From Casuarina equisetifolia (Eukaryota; Streptophyta; Magnoliopsida; Fagales; Casuarinaceae), in assembly GCA_028551475.1 (NCBI GenBank), contig CM052361.1, positions 8,005,501-8,069,500 on the forward strand: a stretch of 64,000 nt of DNA, given 5' to 3'. A model generated the notes under the pieces. It was not told the DNA's origin. It made no database searches and saw nothing but the letters and a program-made list of their open reading frames with translations. The position numbers and the translations under genes were made by a program. Positions 1 to 13,287 of this stretch are shown in pieces (the first letter of the stretch is position 1; every line of letters begins with the position of its first letter).

Positions 1-508
1 TTTTCTTCCTTATCAAGGATCTTTTTTTTCTTGGTTGTATGACCTCCCTCTCTGTCGTTCTTTTTTGGGTAACATAATTCGTTCAAGATATCAAATGTAT
101 TTTTTGGATCAACCAACAGATCTGTTCTTTTGTTGAATATGGAATTCGATCTAATCATGTTTTCTTCTTTTTCAACATTAAAACCCGTGAATGTCTTTGA
201 TTTGTTCATCTTGCTTCCATCTCTGCACCTGGGTGCTCTTTTCTACCTCGCCCATGTTTTTTAGCTTCGATGGGAAGTCAGTCCCTTGATCAGAAACTTA
301 AAAGAGAGTTGGTTGCTTTCTTCAGTCTCTTGCTTTGCGAAAATACTAGACCAAGACTTTCAAGACGATAACCGAGTTACAGACTTAGTCTGGTTTTATT
401 TTTTGTTCAGTTATTGTGCCTCGACATGATAATTTCCGTAGAGATATCATATTAGTTTGTTGTCCTTCAACTTTTTCTGTGAACGTGATATGATGCCTGA
501 AAATACAG
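1..508. other. Upstream intron or 5' leader of the coiled-coil gene
   Basis: T-rich sequence with scattered stops and no open frame of note. It ends in a plausible acceptor (CAG at 506-508) that opens the first supported exon. It therefore probably contains an intron and perhaps the missing first exon, which I could not place. Confidence 0.4.
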
Positions 509-3500
509 AGCTTTCCTGCCTATGGGGATACATCAAGAAAAAACGAGTCCAAATCTGGGTTTTGGGGTGTTCTGGCTCGAAAAGCTAAAGCAATTCTTGA
601 GGACGAAAACATGTCTCAGCAAGAGGATACATCTGTTAGAATGAGATCACGGGCCTTCGATACCTCATCAGGTGGCCAGGTACTACTATCATTGGGTTAA
701 CATCTTTTTTGTAGCAGCCAAGCACAAACTATAAAGGTTATGATCGATGCTACAAACTATTTTTCCTGCTAATGGAGTTTCTAAATACATGTCGGCCATA
801 TGCCATGTTTACTTGCTTGAGTTCCACTTCCTTTTTTTTTTTTCTTTTAATACTTCCCTTTGCAATATCAGTTCCAGCAATCATATCAACCGCCCGAGAG
901 CTTCAGAAAAATGGAAAATCCTAAATTACGAAAGGGCTTGGATGTAATTACATCGTCCCTTAATCACATTGGTGACACCTTTGAAAAGGCCTTCGAGGTA
1001 AAAAGAAAAAGAAAAAAAAAATAGTCATTTATTGTTTATTGATTTGCTTCCCTTGACAAGTCAATGGTGGAAAATTTAATTACTCTGTATTTATCTCTAA
1101 ATCTCATTTCCTTCTTTTGATTCCTGTTGATTATCTAATTCACATTGTTGACAATTATTTGCCTTTACTATTAATACCAACCTGTGGTAGGGGTGATTGC
1201 AGACATTCTTGCCTTGTGAAAACTGCCGTTAATCTGCTTGTGGTTTGAAGTGAAATGAATTGCCTTGTTTTTGTGCATATATCGGTAGAAAAACAAGGTA
1301 CCTCTTCTGCTGAGTCTGGAACAAAAAAACTTGTTTTTCATCCATTCTAAGGGCAAAAATGAGGTTAGATTTGATATTTCTTTCATACCATGTCAAATGG
1401 GAGAATCGACCAATCGGAATAGAGAATGCAATAATCTCATTTAACACCAAACTGTAGGGAGCTGTGGCTTCATTAAAAGACCAAAATGTAATCTGAAATT
1501 ATCCATGACCACAAAGAGGCAATTTGTAACTTTCTTTGTTTTATACTGGCCACAATATACAAGAAATGTCAGTTACTACAGTTATGTTTTTGGTGATAAA
1601 TGCTGAATTTTAGAAATTAGGCCTAGGACCTATGGCTATTTAAGAGAAAAGAATGTCTTGATTTCCAGTAAAAACAGAACTAACCTTGTCGTCTACTGCT
1701 GACTCCATTGATATTTCTTCTTGTACGTGATTACTTACTCTCCTTTTAGATTGATGACCATCCCTTTTCTTTGTTTTTTGGTTATGTTCTGAAATGTCGA
1801 TGAATAGTTTATATAATCAAATTCGATTGCTAGTTCTTCCTTATAGTTGCTTCCTTTGACGGGAAAACAAATAGTGACTCTCCCGTTAACAGCAATTACC
1901 AGGATTTCATTACCTGGTTGACAAAATTGCCACACCAAAATAAACAAGGAAAAAATATTCACTTATATGCATATATACATATGCGTGTGTGTATACATAT
2001 ATACATGTGTGGATGAACCTTAATATTTTTCTCCCATAGCTTTTATCTTCTTTCAAGTAGAGAGATGGAATGTTTTGCTTCAAAATTTTCTCTTGTCTTC
2101 CAGGAAGGCCGCACAATTGTGGAAAGTAAGACTGCAGATATTATCCAAGAAACGCGCAAACTGCAAATTAAGCGAAGAGGAAACAATTCTGAGGCGCCAA
2201 ATCAGTCACCTAACATGAATAATGCATGGAATGAACCACAGATGCAAACCAACCATGAAACTCAACTCAAGGCATCCCGCGACGTAAGGTGCCAACTATG
2301 TAATTGTGCATTACTGTTTCATGTTGGGACGTAGAGTAATACAATTAATCTGGTCGGATCAATCACTCATAGGTTAAAACAGCATTTAAGATCTCAGTGA
2401 TTGCGTCCTACTTTTTTTGGAGCGTGAATAAAGATTAGAGCAAACCGATCTGATAAAAGAGAAGACCAAGAAGGAAAAATGCTGTTTATAGAATGCTTAA
2501 GCGATTCATGGTACATGAGACAACCTTCATTAATATGGGTTTAAGCTTTCTGTTACCAAAACTATCGATTGCATTAGTACTTGCGTATGTGGGATTAGAC
2601 AGCCAAAAAGTTGATAATGGGGTATGCAGCTCACTCTGAGTATTCATTTTAATTCTTTGAGGTATATGTCATTTGCAAATTTTCAGTTTTGGTAATTGGC
2701 CTTTGTTTGGGTCACAGGTTGCAATGGCAACAGCTGCCAAAGCTAAACTACTTCTTCGGGAGCTGAAAACAATTAAAGCAGATTTAGCTTTTGCAAAGGA
2801 ACGATGTGCTCAACTAGAAGAAGAAAATAAGCTTCTTCGAGAGAATCGTGATAAGGGAAACAACCGTGCAGATGACGACCTGGTACTTTTAAGTTTATGT
2901 TTTGGGTGTGGCAAGAATTTTCAAGTAATACTTAAGCACGATTTCTTTTGTTTAATCTGATGTTTGTGGTTCAAGTTGATCTCGAAGATTCTTAAGTTAT
3001 TACATTCTTTTTGCACTTCAATTGCTGGAAATCATGATCCATGCGGTACATGTATGATAAGTTGGTCTCATCACTGCAGCAGAAGGATTGTTACATGCAC
3101 AAATATCTGTTTCTAGCTTCTTTTTTTCAGGGATGAAATAGCTGTTTCTAATGCAATTGTTTGTGATGTTAGATCCGCCTTCAGCTGGAGACTCTACTGG
3201 CCGAGAAGGCACGTTTGGCACATGAGAACTCGATATATGCACGTGAGAACCGTTTCCTACGGGAAATTGTTGAATATCATCAACTCACCATGCAAGACGT
3301 TGTTTATATAGACGAAGGCATTGAGGAAGTTACAGAAGTTTACCCTGTATCCATCTCAGGAGTCCCCAGCATGCTTTCCCCTTCTTCACCTTCTCCACCT
3401 TCTCCTACATCCCCACCTTTGCCTTCTGAGGTTCCCCCATCCGTGAGCCCACCAGAGATGAAGGAAATTTTTCCTGTGCCTGTGCCGCCGCAGGAGAGCA

Positions 3501-3592
3501 AGGATGTTCTGGAAACTGATGTCCAGCAGAGTTCAAGTACCTCAGTTGCTGAGGAGGGAGATACAAAGAAAACCCCGGATCTTCCTGAGTAG
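509..3592 (+). CDS. Plant coiled-coil protein, unknown function (5' end missing)
   Basis: Five exons join in frame: 509-679, 872-997, 2104-2283, 2718-2882 and 3173-3592 (stop TAG at 3590). Each is bounded by AG and GT, and together they give 353 residues. The start exon was not found; it lies in 1-508 or before the window. The N-terminal part holds a basic segment ([17 protein letters not shown]) and a [28 protein letters not shown] stretch. Residues about 160-250 (exons 4-5 into 6 here) are rich in Leu, Glu and Lys with heptad-like spacing, including [15 protein letters not shown] and [17 protein letters not shown], typical of a coiled coil. The last 90 residues are Pro/Ser-rich then acidic and look disordered. 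I know this architecture only as an uncharacterised plant family and assign no function. It converges on the RING ligase gene. Exon structure is well supported; role unknown. Confidence 0.85.
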
Positions 3593-4800
3593 AGTTTTCC
3601 TTTCTTGAGTCCCAAGATTTAGTATTCTTTGATTTTTTATGCCTTTTTTTTATTCTTTTGTGGGAGGTAGAGGGGAAAGAATGGGAGTTTTTTTTTTTTT
3701 TTTTTTATCTTTTCTTTTATTTTTTCTTTTTTCTTTCTGCAGTTGTTGTTGTAATTGTCCGCGTGCAGCTTCCTCAATCAAAGTGGATTGGTGTATTATT
3801 TGTTATGTTTTAAGTTCTCGTAGGAGATGGATAAGAGATTGAGTTTCTATTCAGTTTTTTGGCGTCCCTGCATCGTCTGATGGAAATCTTATGTTGCAAA
3901 GCTCCATCGATTTGCTTCCTCATTGTGGAAGATCATGAATGAGACTTTTGAAGCACAACTTTTTGCCATCGTGGGATTTGTGGTGCATCGTATATGTGGA
4001 GACTTCATTATAAAAGGTAAATAAAAGTGGTCATATACGGAAGAATACGCATAATTTAAGAATACTCACAAATAAAAGAAGCAATTAAGCGCAACACTTT
4101 CACACTTGCTGCACCTTCATAATCAATTCAGACCCATGAATTAATGCAGAAAATCCTACGTCACCGTCAAATCATAACAAATGGTTCAACACAAGTGATC
4201 ACAATGATCTGGTGGAGGATTTCTCTTTTTCGGCTTCCTTCCTGCTTTGTGGGCAAGATTATGCAAACCAAGAAGTTCAAGGGACTAACGAAGGTTCCTC
4301 TCAAAGACAAGACACTGTGAGAAACAATGAAATGTGCCCGAGGAGAATGATTATTTAATGGAGGCTACCGTAAAAGGGAAGAGGGGAAAGAACTCCATTC
4401 ATGTCAATTAACCGTAAAATATATTAGAAAATACTTTACATTAGTGAGAACATACTTTGGGCGTTGAGAAGTAAAAAAGGATAAGGTGAACGAAGGCCTA
4501 CGGTAAAAGGAGTGGGGAAATAACTTTCATTAGTGCAAATGAACAGTGTGACATATAAGTACTTACAACAACTGCCTCTGTAGCTTAGCTTTAAGGGCCT
4601 ATTACATGCATTCCAACATTTCTCACATATGAACATATTGCCAGTTACATGGCCAGGCACTTCAATTAGCTTCCCAGTGCAAACCATGAACAAGGCAGAG
4701 CAAAATAGTCCGATTACTTCTGTATTTGAAGAGATCAGGAGACCGCTGATTGGATTTAGAGCTTCATCCCAAAGAACTCCCCGGTTTACAGCAAAAGAAT
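3593..4800. other. Convergent intergenic region with both 3' UTRs
   Basis: Holds the 3' UTR of the plus-strand coiled-coil gene, including long T runs at about 3690-3735, and the 3' UTR of the minus-strand RING gene. No coding potential was seen beyond short chance frames. Confidence 0.6.
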
Positions 4801-7800
4801 CTAGAACAACTGGAAAAACAGACTAGTTGATCCATCTCCAAATGATTTGAGATCGGCAGGTTTGACCAAAGCTCTGCACAACGGGCATGTCCGCTCCCTC
4901 TCAAACCTGAGAAAAGAGGACAATCAGTCATAAAAAGGACCTAACAATGAGCAGAGCGCCTGCATCATAGTAACCCCAGAAAAAAAGAAAAACAAAGATA
5001 TACACAACTTTACAGATACAACAGAGCTTAAAACACAATTTCTAAAAATCATTTCTTTCAGATAAGTTCACATATTATGAAAAGAGATGAGAAACCATAT
5101 TTAAAAGAAAACAGATGCGAAAAGGCAGGCAAGTCCCACTGCATTTGACCAACCACGAACTCTAATGTTCGCAAAACTGGCAAATTGACCTTCAAAATAA
5201 AATATATGAAACTCGCGAACTCTGATTTCCAGACCACCGCCTAACTGAACATGCTAAGACACAAAGCATCAAAAACTTGATACCAGACTAGGCCACATAA
5301 CTGGCAGTCATGCCCATTCCAAGTCTTATGATGTTTAGTCCAGGTTCTACTCCAAGATCTACCCTAAAATCTTACTCGGGTGTTGCTAAGATGAAGAACG
5401 CTCAGCCAAAAAAAGCCATTACTTTGGAAAAACCCATAAAACTGTCCAAAAAAAAAAGATTTTAACAGTCTAGAGCACAGAAATGGCAGAAAAAAACTAA
5501 CCACTCAGATACGCAGTCCTCGCAAAATATGTGTTTACAACGAAGTAGGATAGGAGTATGCATCTTCTCCTGGCAAATCGCACACAAATCTCCCGCTGCA
5601 TTAACCTGCATCATTACATATGACTTTAAATCCCAGACAAAGAGTTAAGTTTCATGTCCACTAAATCCAGAGAAACTTGAAAGTCATAAAATAAGCTGGG
5701 GGTAATCAACATCTTCTTCCCTGGGCATTTAATTCCATAATCATAATCGAGACAAGAAAATAATATTAGGAACACAAGTGACTGAGTTGGGAGAAACGGT
5801 GAAAGGAACCCAGGCCAAACTGAGGACTAAGCCACTGTTTTGTCTTATGCTATCAGATTAAATTAGCGCAATTACAACCCGATAAGGTATTAAGTAAAGA
5901 GTTAGAACAAAACAAAAAAGATTTAGTAAGCATCACACCACAGTGCAGGTCTCTGGCTCTTTAATAAAAGGTAGCAATTAGTCGAAGATGGTGGATGCAA
6001 CCTCAGGAACTAAAATCTAAATTACAAATAACAATTAGAAATCACTGGAGAAAACTCTTAATCAAAGTTTAGTTATTGGAATTAAAACAAAAGACAAATT
6101 CAATCTTAGTCTAACAGTTTGCAAAGGATCAACCATTTCAATGAAGACTCAATATCCGCTGAGCAACATGAAAATCCATCAAATCAACATGTTTGCATAC
6201 ATGCACAAAACCAGATATCAAGATAATGTGAAAGAGTATATATGACTAGAAGTAGCACACCTACGGTCATTTGACCATTCACATCTCAAACTATTACTGA
6301 AATGTACAGGCACAACTCTTAGAATAAACAAACCAGCTCCCCACATCCGCAGCAGAATTTCTCAATTCTTAATAACTAGAATTTTATTTTGACATTGCTA
6401 TGATCCCTTTTTGCCCACAATCATGGAAAGAAGATGAAGGTGATACAAGCATTAATTTGCATCAGTCTATGTGTGTTTGAATGCGTGTATGTGGGAAAAG
6501 GATATCCCCATTACCTGCTCCGATGTTGCATAAGCCCCATAATGCACCTCTTTACGTGATAACGCTCTCAATGCTGCAAAGAAGGATTGCACCTGAGTAT
6601 TGCCCCACAAAGAAGGGTTAAATGAAAAGGTGAGTTGGAGAAAATAAGAGCCATGTGAAACAGAAAACTCTATCCAGAAAGTCAATCCTTAATGAAGAGA
6701 TAACAAAAGAGAATAATCTAGAAAAATGTATTAACAGAAAATAATACCTTCTCAACAACAGATGTAAGCTTGAATGTTAGATACAACCCTGTCATTAGTG
6801 ACGAAAAGAGACTTCCATATTCTTTGTTCAAGAAGAAACGATACCAGACTGGGGTTGGCAGTAAGGCACGGTACAGCAGCAACAAATACTCAACCAAAGT
6901 AAGCATTTGACCCTGAAAAATGTCCCACGGTTAGAATTAATGGGACATAGACAGCCAAGATATGTGAATCATGTGAACCTAAAACACTGTTTATACAAGA
7001 TATAAATGGTTTAAGCGTCTTGCTTCAATCATTCTTCTTAAAAGAAAACAGGGCCACAACTAAATTTTTTACATGCCAGATTTTCTATTTTCTATTACCA
7101 TACCTGCTTACGATAATTTTGCCCTCGACAGTTCTTGAAATACATCAAGATAATGCACTTGAATATCATCGCTGCCTGCCGAACCAAGGTATCTGAAAAA
7201 ACCAAGTTAAGAAACTATTACAGTGCTCCAGACAACACACACACACAGAGAAACCTACACAATCATGTGCTATCTGACAAACCAAGGTATCTGAAAAGAC
7301 CAAGCTATGAAACTATTGCGATGCTCCAAACAACAAAAATCCACCCATTATGCAAAAATCAAACTTCCTCAGACATGCGACAGCAATATAAGTCCAAATG
7401 CGAGAATTTCATTTAAGCAATTATAAACACCTAGAACGAAAAAAATCATACTAACTTTCATGTTCTTAGCACTTATACACTGATATCTGTTGGAGGATCC
7501 ACCAAAGATGTTGGATGAGATGATAAAATATCTCTACAACATGTTTGCCAGCTAAAATGATATTAATTCATTGGTTCATACAAATAGCCAGAGAAAAACG
7601 TACCATTCACCATGATGATGAAAATAGCATGCCAGAAAGGTGGTATAGCTTTAGGCGGAAGCATCACCAATGGATACAACAGATCATCATTCTGATACCA
7701 CCAGTAAACGCCAACCACATGAATTGTGAATGCAAGAGAGATTCCAATTAGTAAAGAGATTTTCCTCTCTCCCTGCAGCCAACAACAATTCCCATGTTTA

Positions 7801-9521
7801 AAAGAGGAACCTTTCTTTGCAGAAAGGAATTCTGACAAAAAAAAGTTGGAAAAATATGATTGAGAAATCGCAGCACCTTTAGAGCTGTCTGTTTCCGTAG
7901 AATATCATTTGACTTGAACATGACCGCAGCAATCCAAATAGTAACAAAGAAACCTGTAAGTCACAGATGAAGGACAAGGTCACTAAACTAAAGGAAAATG
8001 ACTAAAGAATGTAGGCTATAGCATGCTTATATTAGGAAAAACCCTAATGTATGCAAATTCAAGAAAGCCTCTTTAATTCCTGAGGGCAGTATTTGTTGGG
8101 AAATGTAGCCCAAGAAAGGGCATCCTCAATTCTTCTATGTTCTTTGATATATAAGTCATAACAACCTCAAAACTCAGAAAAGGTGATGTGCAGGAAAGGA
8201 ATGCCTACACTAATAATCAGGGGAAAAACAATCACAAATTTGCAAATCAAGTAACAAGACCAAATGGCCAAGATGGTGAGGGAATCAACGGGCAATCATA
8301 TACCTCTTACTTCTTAAATATTTTTTTCTATTTAGCCAGTAGGGGGAAGGGAAGAGGACAAACCACAAACGAAGACTATAGCTCTATAGAATCCTTTGAT
8401 GAATTAAAGTGAGAATGACCACAAGAATTAAGGCCTTTCTTATCCCAGAAAATTTTAGGAGAAAAATATATAGCAAATCACAAGTGTTTTTAATACCACA
8501 TCAAGAAGATATTAACGATGTACAACAGCAATTAGGTAGTTAATAAATATTACATGGTCAGTGAGAATTTCCTTCAAGAAAACTAATTGTAATGAAAAAC
8601 TACTTAAAATGAATATCACATATGGCAAAGCTCGCCATGTCTCCCAATAAGACCAATGCCTGTGAAGTTCCAAGAAATGCTCCAAATGTTTAGCATCCAT
8701 GGAAGGGTCTATTTTAGCCCAACTAGGGATGCCGAGAAAAAAGTATATTCTTGATTATTGATTCTGGCAAGGGCTCAAGCTAATAATCATCAAAATCATT
8801 ATACATAGATAAACAGAAGGAATGCCTAACAACAACCCCAATTGTGGCAATATTAAAGAATCAAGTGCAAGTCATTAGAAAATGGCTGAAACAAGCAATT
8901 ACCTTGCAAATGCTGCCGAATGAAGACCACCAACAAAAGCAATGAGAAGGGAAGGATCTGCTCAATCCACCTAGCAGCCTGCTGAATATCATATCTCTGG
9001 TAAGAAGAGTCCCTCCCATTGGCTGTGCTTCCATCCACAGCTTCTCCATCAGCACCTGTACTTGCGGATTGAGAAATTCCATCCCCCACTCCACCGCGAT
9101 CAGTCAGGGAATCTGCTTCCAGGCCCTCTGATGCCATCCCAGTCATCTCACTAGGAGCACCAACCTCTCCATCTTGTTGCTGCCCAACAACCAAGCCGGT
9201 GGAAGTGGCTTCCCTATCATCATGTTGGTCGTGCTCCCCTGCACTTATTATCCTAATCGATACCTCCCCCTGGTTGGTGGTACTCGTGGTAGGCTGGTCG
9301 AGCGGTGCATGAAGGGAAGGAGCACGTCCGTGAATCAAACCCTCGGCCTGTTGGTGATTAGACCTGCCACGAACAAGACCGGAGTACTCCAACAACGCCG
9401 ACAGAGGCGCCTGAATAATATTCGAAGCAGATAGCAATCCGTATCGTCTCCTGTACACCACTTCCGGATTGCTTCCTGATGCTTCCATTTCCCCGAATTC
9501 CCCAAACCTAACCCTCACCAT
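4801..9521 (-). CDS. RNFT-type multi-pass membrane RING E3 ubiquitin ligase
   Basis: Eight minus-strand exons join in frame: 9521-8903, 7953-7877, 7772-7604, 7192-7104, 6912-6748, 6592-6515, 5605-5502, 4906-4801. The product is 468 residues. The first 185 are hydrophilic and low-complexity (Ser/Gly/Asp). Residues about 186-375 carry several hydrophobic helices, starting with [18 protein letters not shown] and the family-typical [10 protein letters not shown]-terminal RING of C3HC4 type has C407, C410, C422, H424, C427, C430, C441 and C444, all ligands present. This order matches the RNFT1/RNFT2 family, whose members act as ER-membrane ubiquitin ligases. I infer E2-dependent ubiquitin transfer at an endomembrane. 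ATG at 9521 is used; a second in-frame ATG at 9488 (MEASGS) is also possible and would remove 11 residues. Intron phases and RING spacing make the model strong. Confidence 0.93.
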
Positions 9522-10777
9522 TATATCAGACCATAACAAAATCAGCAGATAATCATCATAGTCAATCCTCTACCGCACATGTATATATGGCATGACGAGA
9601 AGCATATCATGTCCGTGTGGAGCAAGTAAAGTTCAAAACGAGCCAAAAAGGCGATGAAAAAGAGAAGATACGAGAGCAAGAAAAGGTTAAGCTTTACCTT
9701 CAAACGCAAAACTCCCTGAAGAACCTCCAATTTTCAAATCATCATCGTCGAACCCCAACCGTCAGGTATCAGACGAAAGAAGGAAACACCGCCTCCGCCC
9801 TTCTCCGTTGCTTCGAAATCACCGGAGACGATCGATCAAAGATCAGTCTTCCAGGGCGATGGGAGCACAGAAACGGAAAAACCAGAAGAAAAAGATTAGG
9901 GTTCCGATCGGTCAACGACTCCAAAATGCGGACGAGAGAGAAGATTTTTCGAGGCAATGGAGGAAGAAGAGAGAAGGGCCTCTCTGACCTTTCCCTCGGC
10001 TTTGATGGCGCTGGGGCTTTTCCTTCTTTTCTTTTTCTTTATTTTTCTTTTGTTTTTCTTTTTTCTTTGCCTCTCTTTCCTCGCTCGTTAAGGAAGAGCG
10101 CCAGAAGAGAGCTAAAGGACAAGAAAGAAGCTCTCCTGATTCTTTTGTTCCTTCCTCCTTTGTATTCCGTTTAGTTCAATCATCTAATTTTTATTAATTA
10201 TGCTTTAAACAACCCAAGTTTTACACTAATATTGCCTAATTAGTACCCCTCTAAGTGTTAATTTACTATATATAATTATTTACACAGATACCTGTGAAAC
10301 CAAGGATGACGTGGCACTTGCCTTGTTCAAACGATTTTCATATGGTTCTCGCATTTATTATTTTAAAATAACACAATTTTTTATTTTCATAAATTGACTC
10401 TGAAATTCATATTATGTAAAAATATGATTATACCTATCCATCAATCTCAAAAAAGAAAATTTAGAAAATAAAGTTGAAATTCTCAAACATCCATAGCGAC
10501 TCGACGTCGGTTGAAGGGTTTTAACATTTTAATATAGAATCATATTTTTATATAAATTTTGTTGTTGTTGTTGATCCAGTAATGGCGTCGGTCACAGAGT
10601 TTTCAAATAGGATTTGGTCTTATGGCCTTCGAAATGGTCAAGTCCATAAAGCACAACAAAAGCAATGGATCTAGTTAGAGCGGAATAATATTACCCATGG
10701 CCGAAAGTTTCATGACATTCTTCTTTTGTTTCCTAAGACTTCGAAAATGTCACCACTCTCCTGAGAACAACTTTTGA
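9522..10777. promoter_or_regulatory. 5' leader/promoter of the RING gene, then AT-rich spacer
   Basis: On the minus strand a donor-like AAG/GTAAAG lies near 9697 and an acceptor-like GGTAG near 9570, suggesting an intron in the 5' UTR. The strong pyrimidine/purine bias at 10020-10170 is typical of plant leaders. From about 10180 the sequence is AT-rich and featureless. A plus-strand open frame at 9617-10174 is composition-driven and not called. Confidence 0.4.
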
Positions 10778-11113
10778 AAATTTTGTACATTACTTTCTTA
10801 AAGAGAGTTATACATAGGGTGTTCTTTTATAATATTAAGAGCAACCATAATGAAAAACATACAAAGAAAATAAATGAAATTTAAACTTACTATACACAAG
10901 AACAATTTTCCAAATAACTTATGCCATATAGAAAGAATAATAGGCCCAATTAAAAAATGTAATGGCAAATATACACATGTATCTCCAACACTATCAATTA
11001 AAACAAGCTTTATCTAATAATCCTATGTCAATATTTACGAATTCACAACTTCATTTTGTAAAACCAACTTGCAATAAATGAAAACATTTTCACACGTAAA
11101 CAATACAAGATAT
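10778..11113. repeat. Tandem duplication copy 1, left part
   Basis: About 335 bp matching 15950-16258 in direct orientation. Shared stretches include AATGAAAAACATACAAAGAAA, CGAATTCACAACTTCATTTTG and TTGCAATAAATGAAAACAT. The match continues on the far side of the copia element at 15716-15791, so the element interrupts this copy. Confidence 0.85.
11109..11113. repeat. Left target-site duplication of the copia element
   Basis: GATAT here faces CATAT at 15716-15720. The uninterrupted second copy of the host repeat reads CATAT at 16254-16258. A 5-bp duplication is normal for Ty1/copia; one base has changed on the left. Confidence 0.75.
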
Positions 11114-11193
11114 TGTTAGAAAAAACAAACTTTATAGGATCTGCGTAGATATATCTAAAACACCGTTTATATGATTTTGATTTATCAAACAAA
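11114..11193 (-). repeat. Inverted copy of the LTR 3' end at the element's left end
   Basis: Read in reverse complement this matches 15638-15715 with eight substitutions and one 2-nt indel. It shares only the TGTTAG hexamer with the true LTR start at 15267, so it comes from the U5 end, not U3. It joins decayed gag directly at about 11194. Confidence 0.9.
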
Positions 11194-11670
11194 ACTTAAG
11201 GCTTTAGATGTTGCACTCCTTGATGCATGTGTTGTTCACCATGCTTTGAATTCGCTTCCTCTTGAATTTGAAATAATCAAGACCCCCTATAATAATAAGG
11301 AGGAGAGCTAGTCTTTTAATAATCTGATTGCTAAAGTAGTAGTTGAGGAAGAAAAATTAAAGCGAGACAAGTCACATATGATAATGTATTTTTCCAATTC
11401 AAATGTAGAGAAAGGCAGAAGAGTAGCTGCACAAAGTCATCCAGGTATTCATTCATCCTTTAAGAATGTTAGTATATTTGGTCATAAAGGTGGGGTAAAA
11501 AAAATACTATTTAAGAAAGAGAGTGATCGTTGTTTCTTTTGTAAGAAGAAATGTCACATGAAAAAAGAATATAACAAATATAAATCTTAACTTCAAAAAC
11601 ACAAGCCTGTAGGTAATAGTTCTTTGGTTTTTGTTTGTAAATCTAATATATTTGTAGCCTCATCAAGTTC
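11194..11670 (+). pseudogene. Copia gag remnant
   Basis: Frames around 11200-11370 read like the conserved C-terminal half of copia gag (SLPLEFEIIK, then NLIAKVVVEEEKLKRDK). An open frame at 11378-11590 ends in a damaged zinc knuckle, CFFCKKKCHMKKEY, in which the last Cys of the CCHC set is Tyr. The N-terminal part of gag is absent because the element's left end was replaced. Confidence 0.8.
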
Positions 11671-13287
11671 TTGGTAGCTCGATACTGGTGCAACTAATCA
11701 TGTTGATTTTACCATTCAGGGGTTCGTAAACAAGCGAAGACCAAGTAAAGATAAACTATGGCTTACAGTTGAGAATAATACTAAAGTCCTTGTAGACTTT
11801 GTGGGAGATATTGTTTTAACATTAATTCTGGTTTTCAAATATTATTAAAGAACACTTTTTATGTATCGTCGTTTAAACGAAATTTAATTTTAGTTTTTGT
11901 TTTAGACATGGATGGTTATGTATTTGAAATAAAGAATTCAATGATTACTTTGTTTTATAATTCAAATAAAGTTAGATCTTGTGTTTTATCATATGGTTTA
12001 TATCAATTAAGTTTATCTTCTTATAATGTTTATAACATTGAAAAGGTTGTTCCCAAAAGGTCTCTACCTAAAGAGTAATCATACATGTTGTGGCATAAAA
12101 GGCTTGGTCACATTTCTAGAGAGAGGGTAGATAGATTGATAAAGTCTAACATTCTTCTTTCTCTTAAAGATGATCTAGAGACATGTGTTGATTGTTGTAG
12201 AGCCAAAATGGTCAAGATAAAGAAAAAGACTGCAAATCGCAGTTCTGATCTCTTAGAGATTATACACATTGCTATCAGTGGATCCTATACATCAACCTTA
12301 TGTAGAAATGTATATTTTATTACATTTATAGATGATTTTTCCCGTTATGGTTACTTGTATTTGATTAAGGAAAAGTTTGAGTCTTTTGATAAATTTAAGA
12401 TTTTTAAAATTGAGGTCGAAAAACAATTAGAAAAAATAATCAAGGTTGTTAGATCAAATAGAGGAGGAGAATATAATGGCAAACATGGCGATGCTGGACA
12501 GCTTAAAGGCCTGTTTTCTCAATATTTAGAATACTCTGGAATAGTTGCTTAATTTACAATGCCAGGGAGTCCTGAACAAAATGACGTAGTTAAAAGACGT
12601 AACAAGACTCTTATGGATATGGTGAGAAGTATGGTTAGTAGAACCAATTTACTTGGTTTCTTATGGGGAGAAGCTTTGAAAATAGCTCTTTATATACTTA
12701 ATCGAGTACCCACGAAAGCTATTCCGCTTACGCCGTTTGAGTTATGGACTGGTTGTAGACCCAGTTTAAATCATTTAAGAGTTTGGGGATGTCCTGCAGA
12801 AGTAAGATTATATAGTCCAACTCTAGGTAAGTTGGATTCAAGGATTAGAAGATGTTACTTTGTATTTTATCCTGATCATTCTAAGGGATATCGTTTTTAT
12901 AACCCATCTAGAGGAGCTAGAATTGTAGAGTCTCAAACTGCAAAGTTTTTGGAGCTTAATGTAGTGGAAAATGTTGGAAGTACTCCTTCACCAATTCAGG
13001 ATGCAAATGAAGTAGGCACGTCTGTGACGTTTTCTTTACCTACTTAAGCAATAGAATTGCTTATAGTACCAACTGTAAGAACTTTTGAGCCTTCATCATC
13101 AATTACAGATCCAGTTGTAGAACATCAAGTGCAAAATCAAGATCCTAAACCTATACTTCGAAGATCAACTAGAGAAAGAAGATTTGCAATTCATCCAAAT
13201 TATTTAGTTTATTTGGATAAACATGATTATGATATAGGAGTAACGAAGGATCCAATAACATATACAGAAGCAATATTGAGTTCTTAA
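11671..13287 (+). pseudogene. Copia protease and integrase remnant
   Basis: The aspartic-protease signature LDTGATNHV appears at about 11680, directly after an in-frame stop (W-stop). The GAG-pre-integrase motif MLWHKRLGHIS starts at 12085, followed by a zinc-binding C-x2-C (CVDCC) and an integrase core with FIDDFSRYGYLY and SNRGGEY. A stop at 12550 splits the core; the frame resumes with SPEQNDVVKRRNKTLMDMVR. The stretch to 13287 is the usual integrase-RT linker, with ILRRSTRERR. All motifs are copia type. Confidence 0.9.

Noticed and set aside
9617..10174. 185-residue plus-strand open frame
   Set aside because: It lies antisense over the leader of the RING gene, is Lys/Arg then Phe/Leu-rich from purine/pyrimidine bias, and has no domain.
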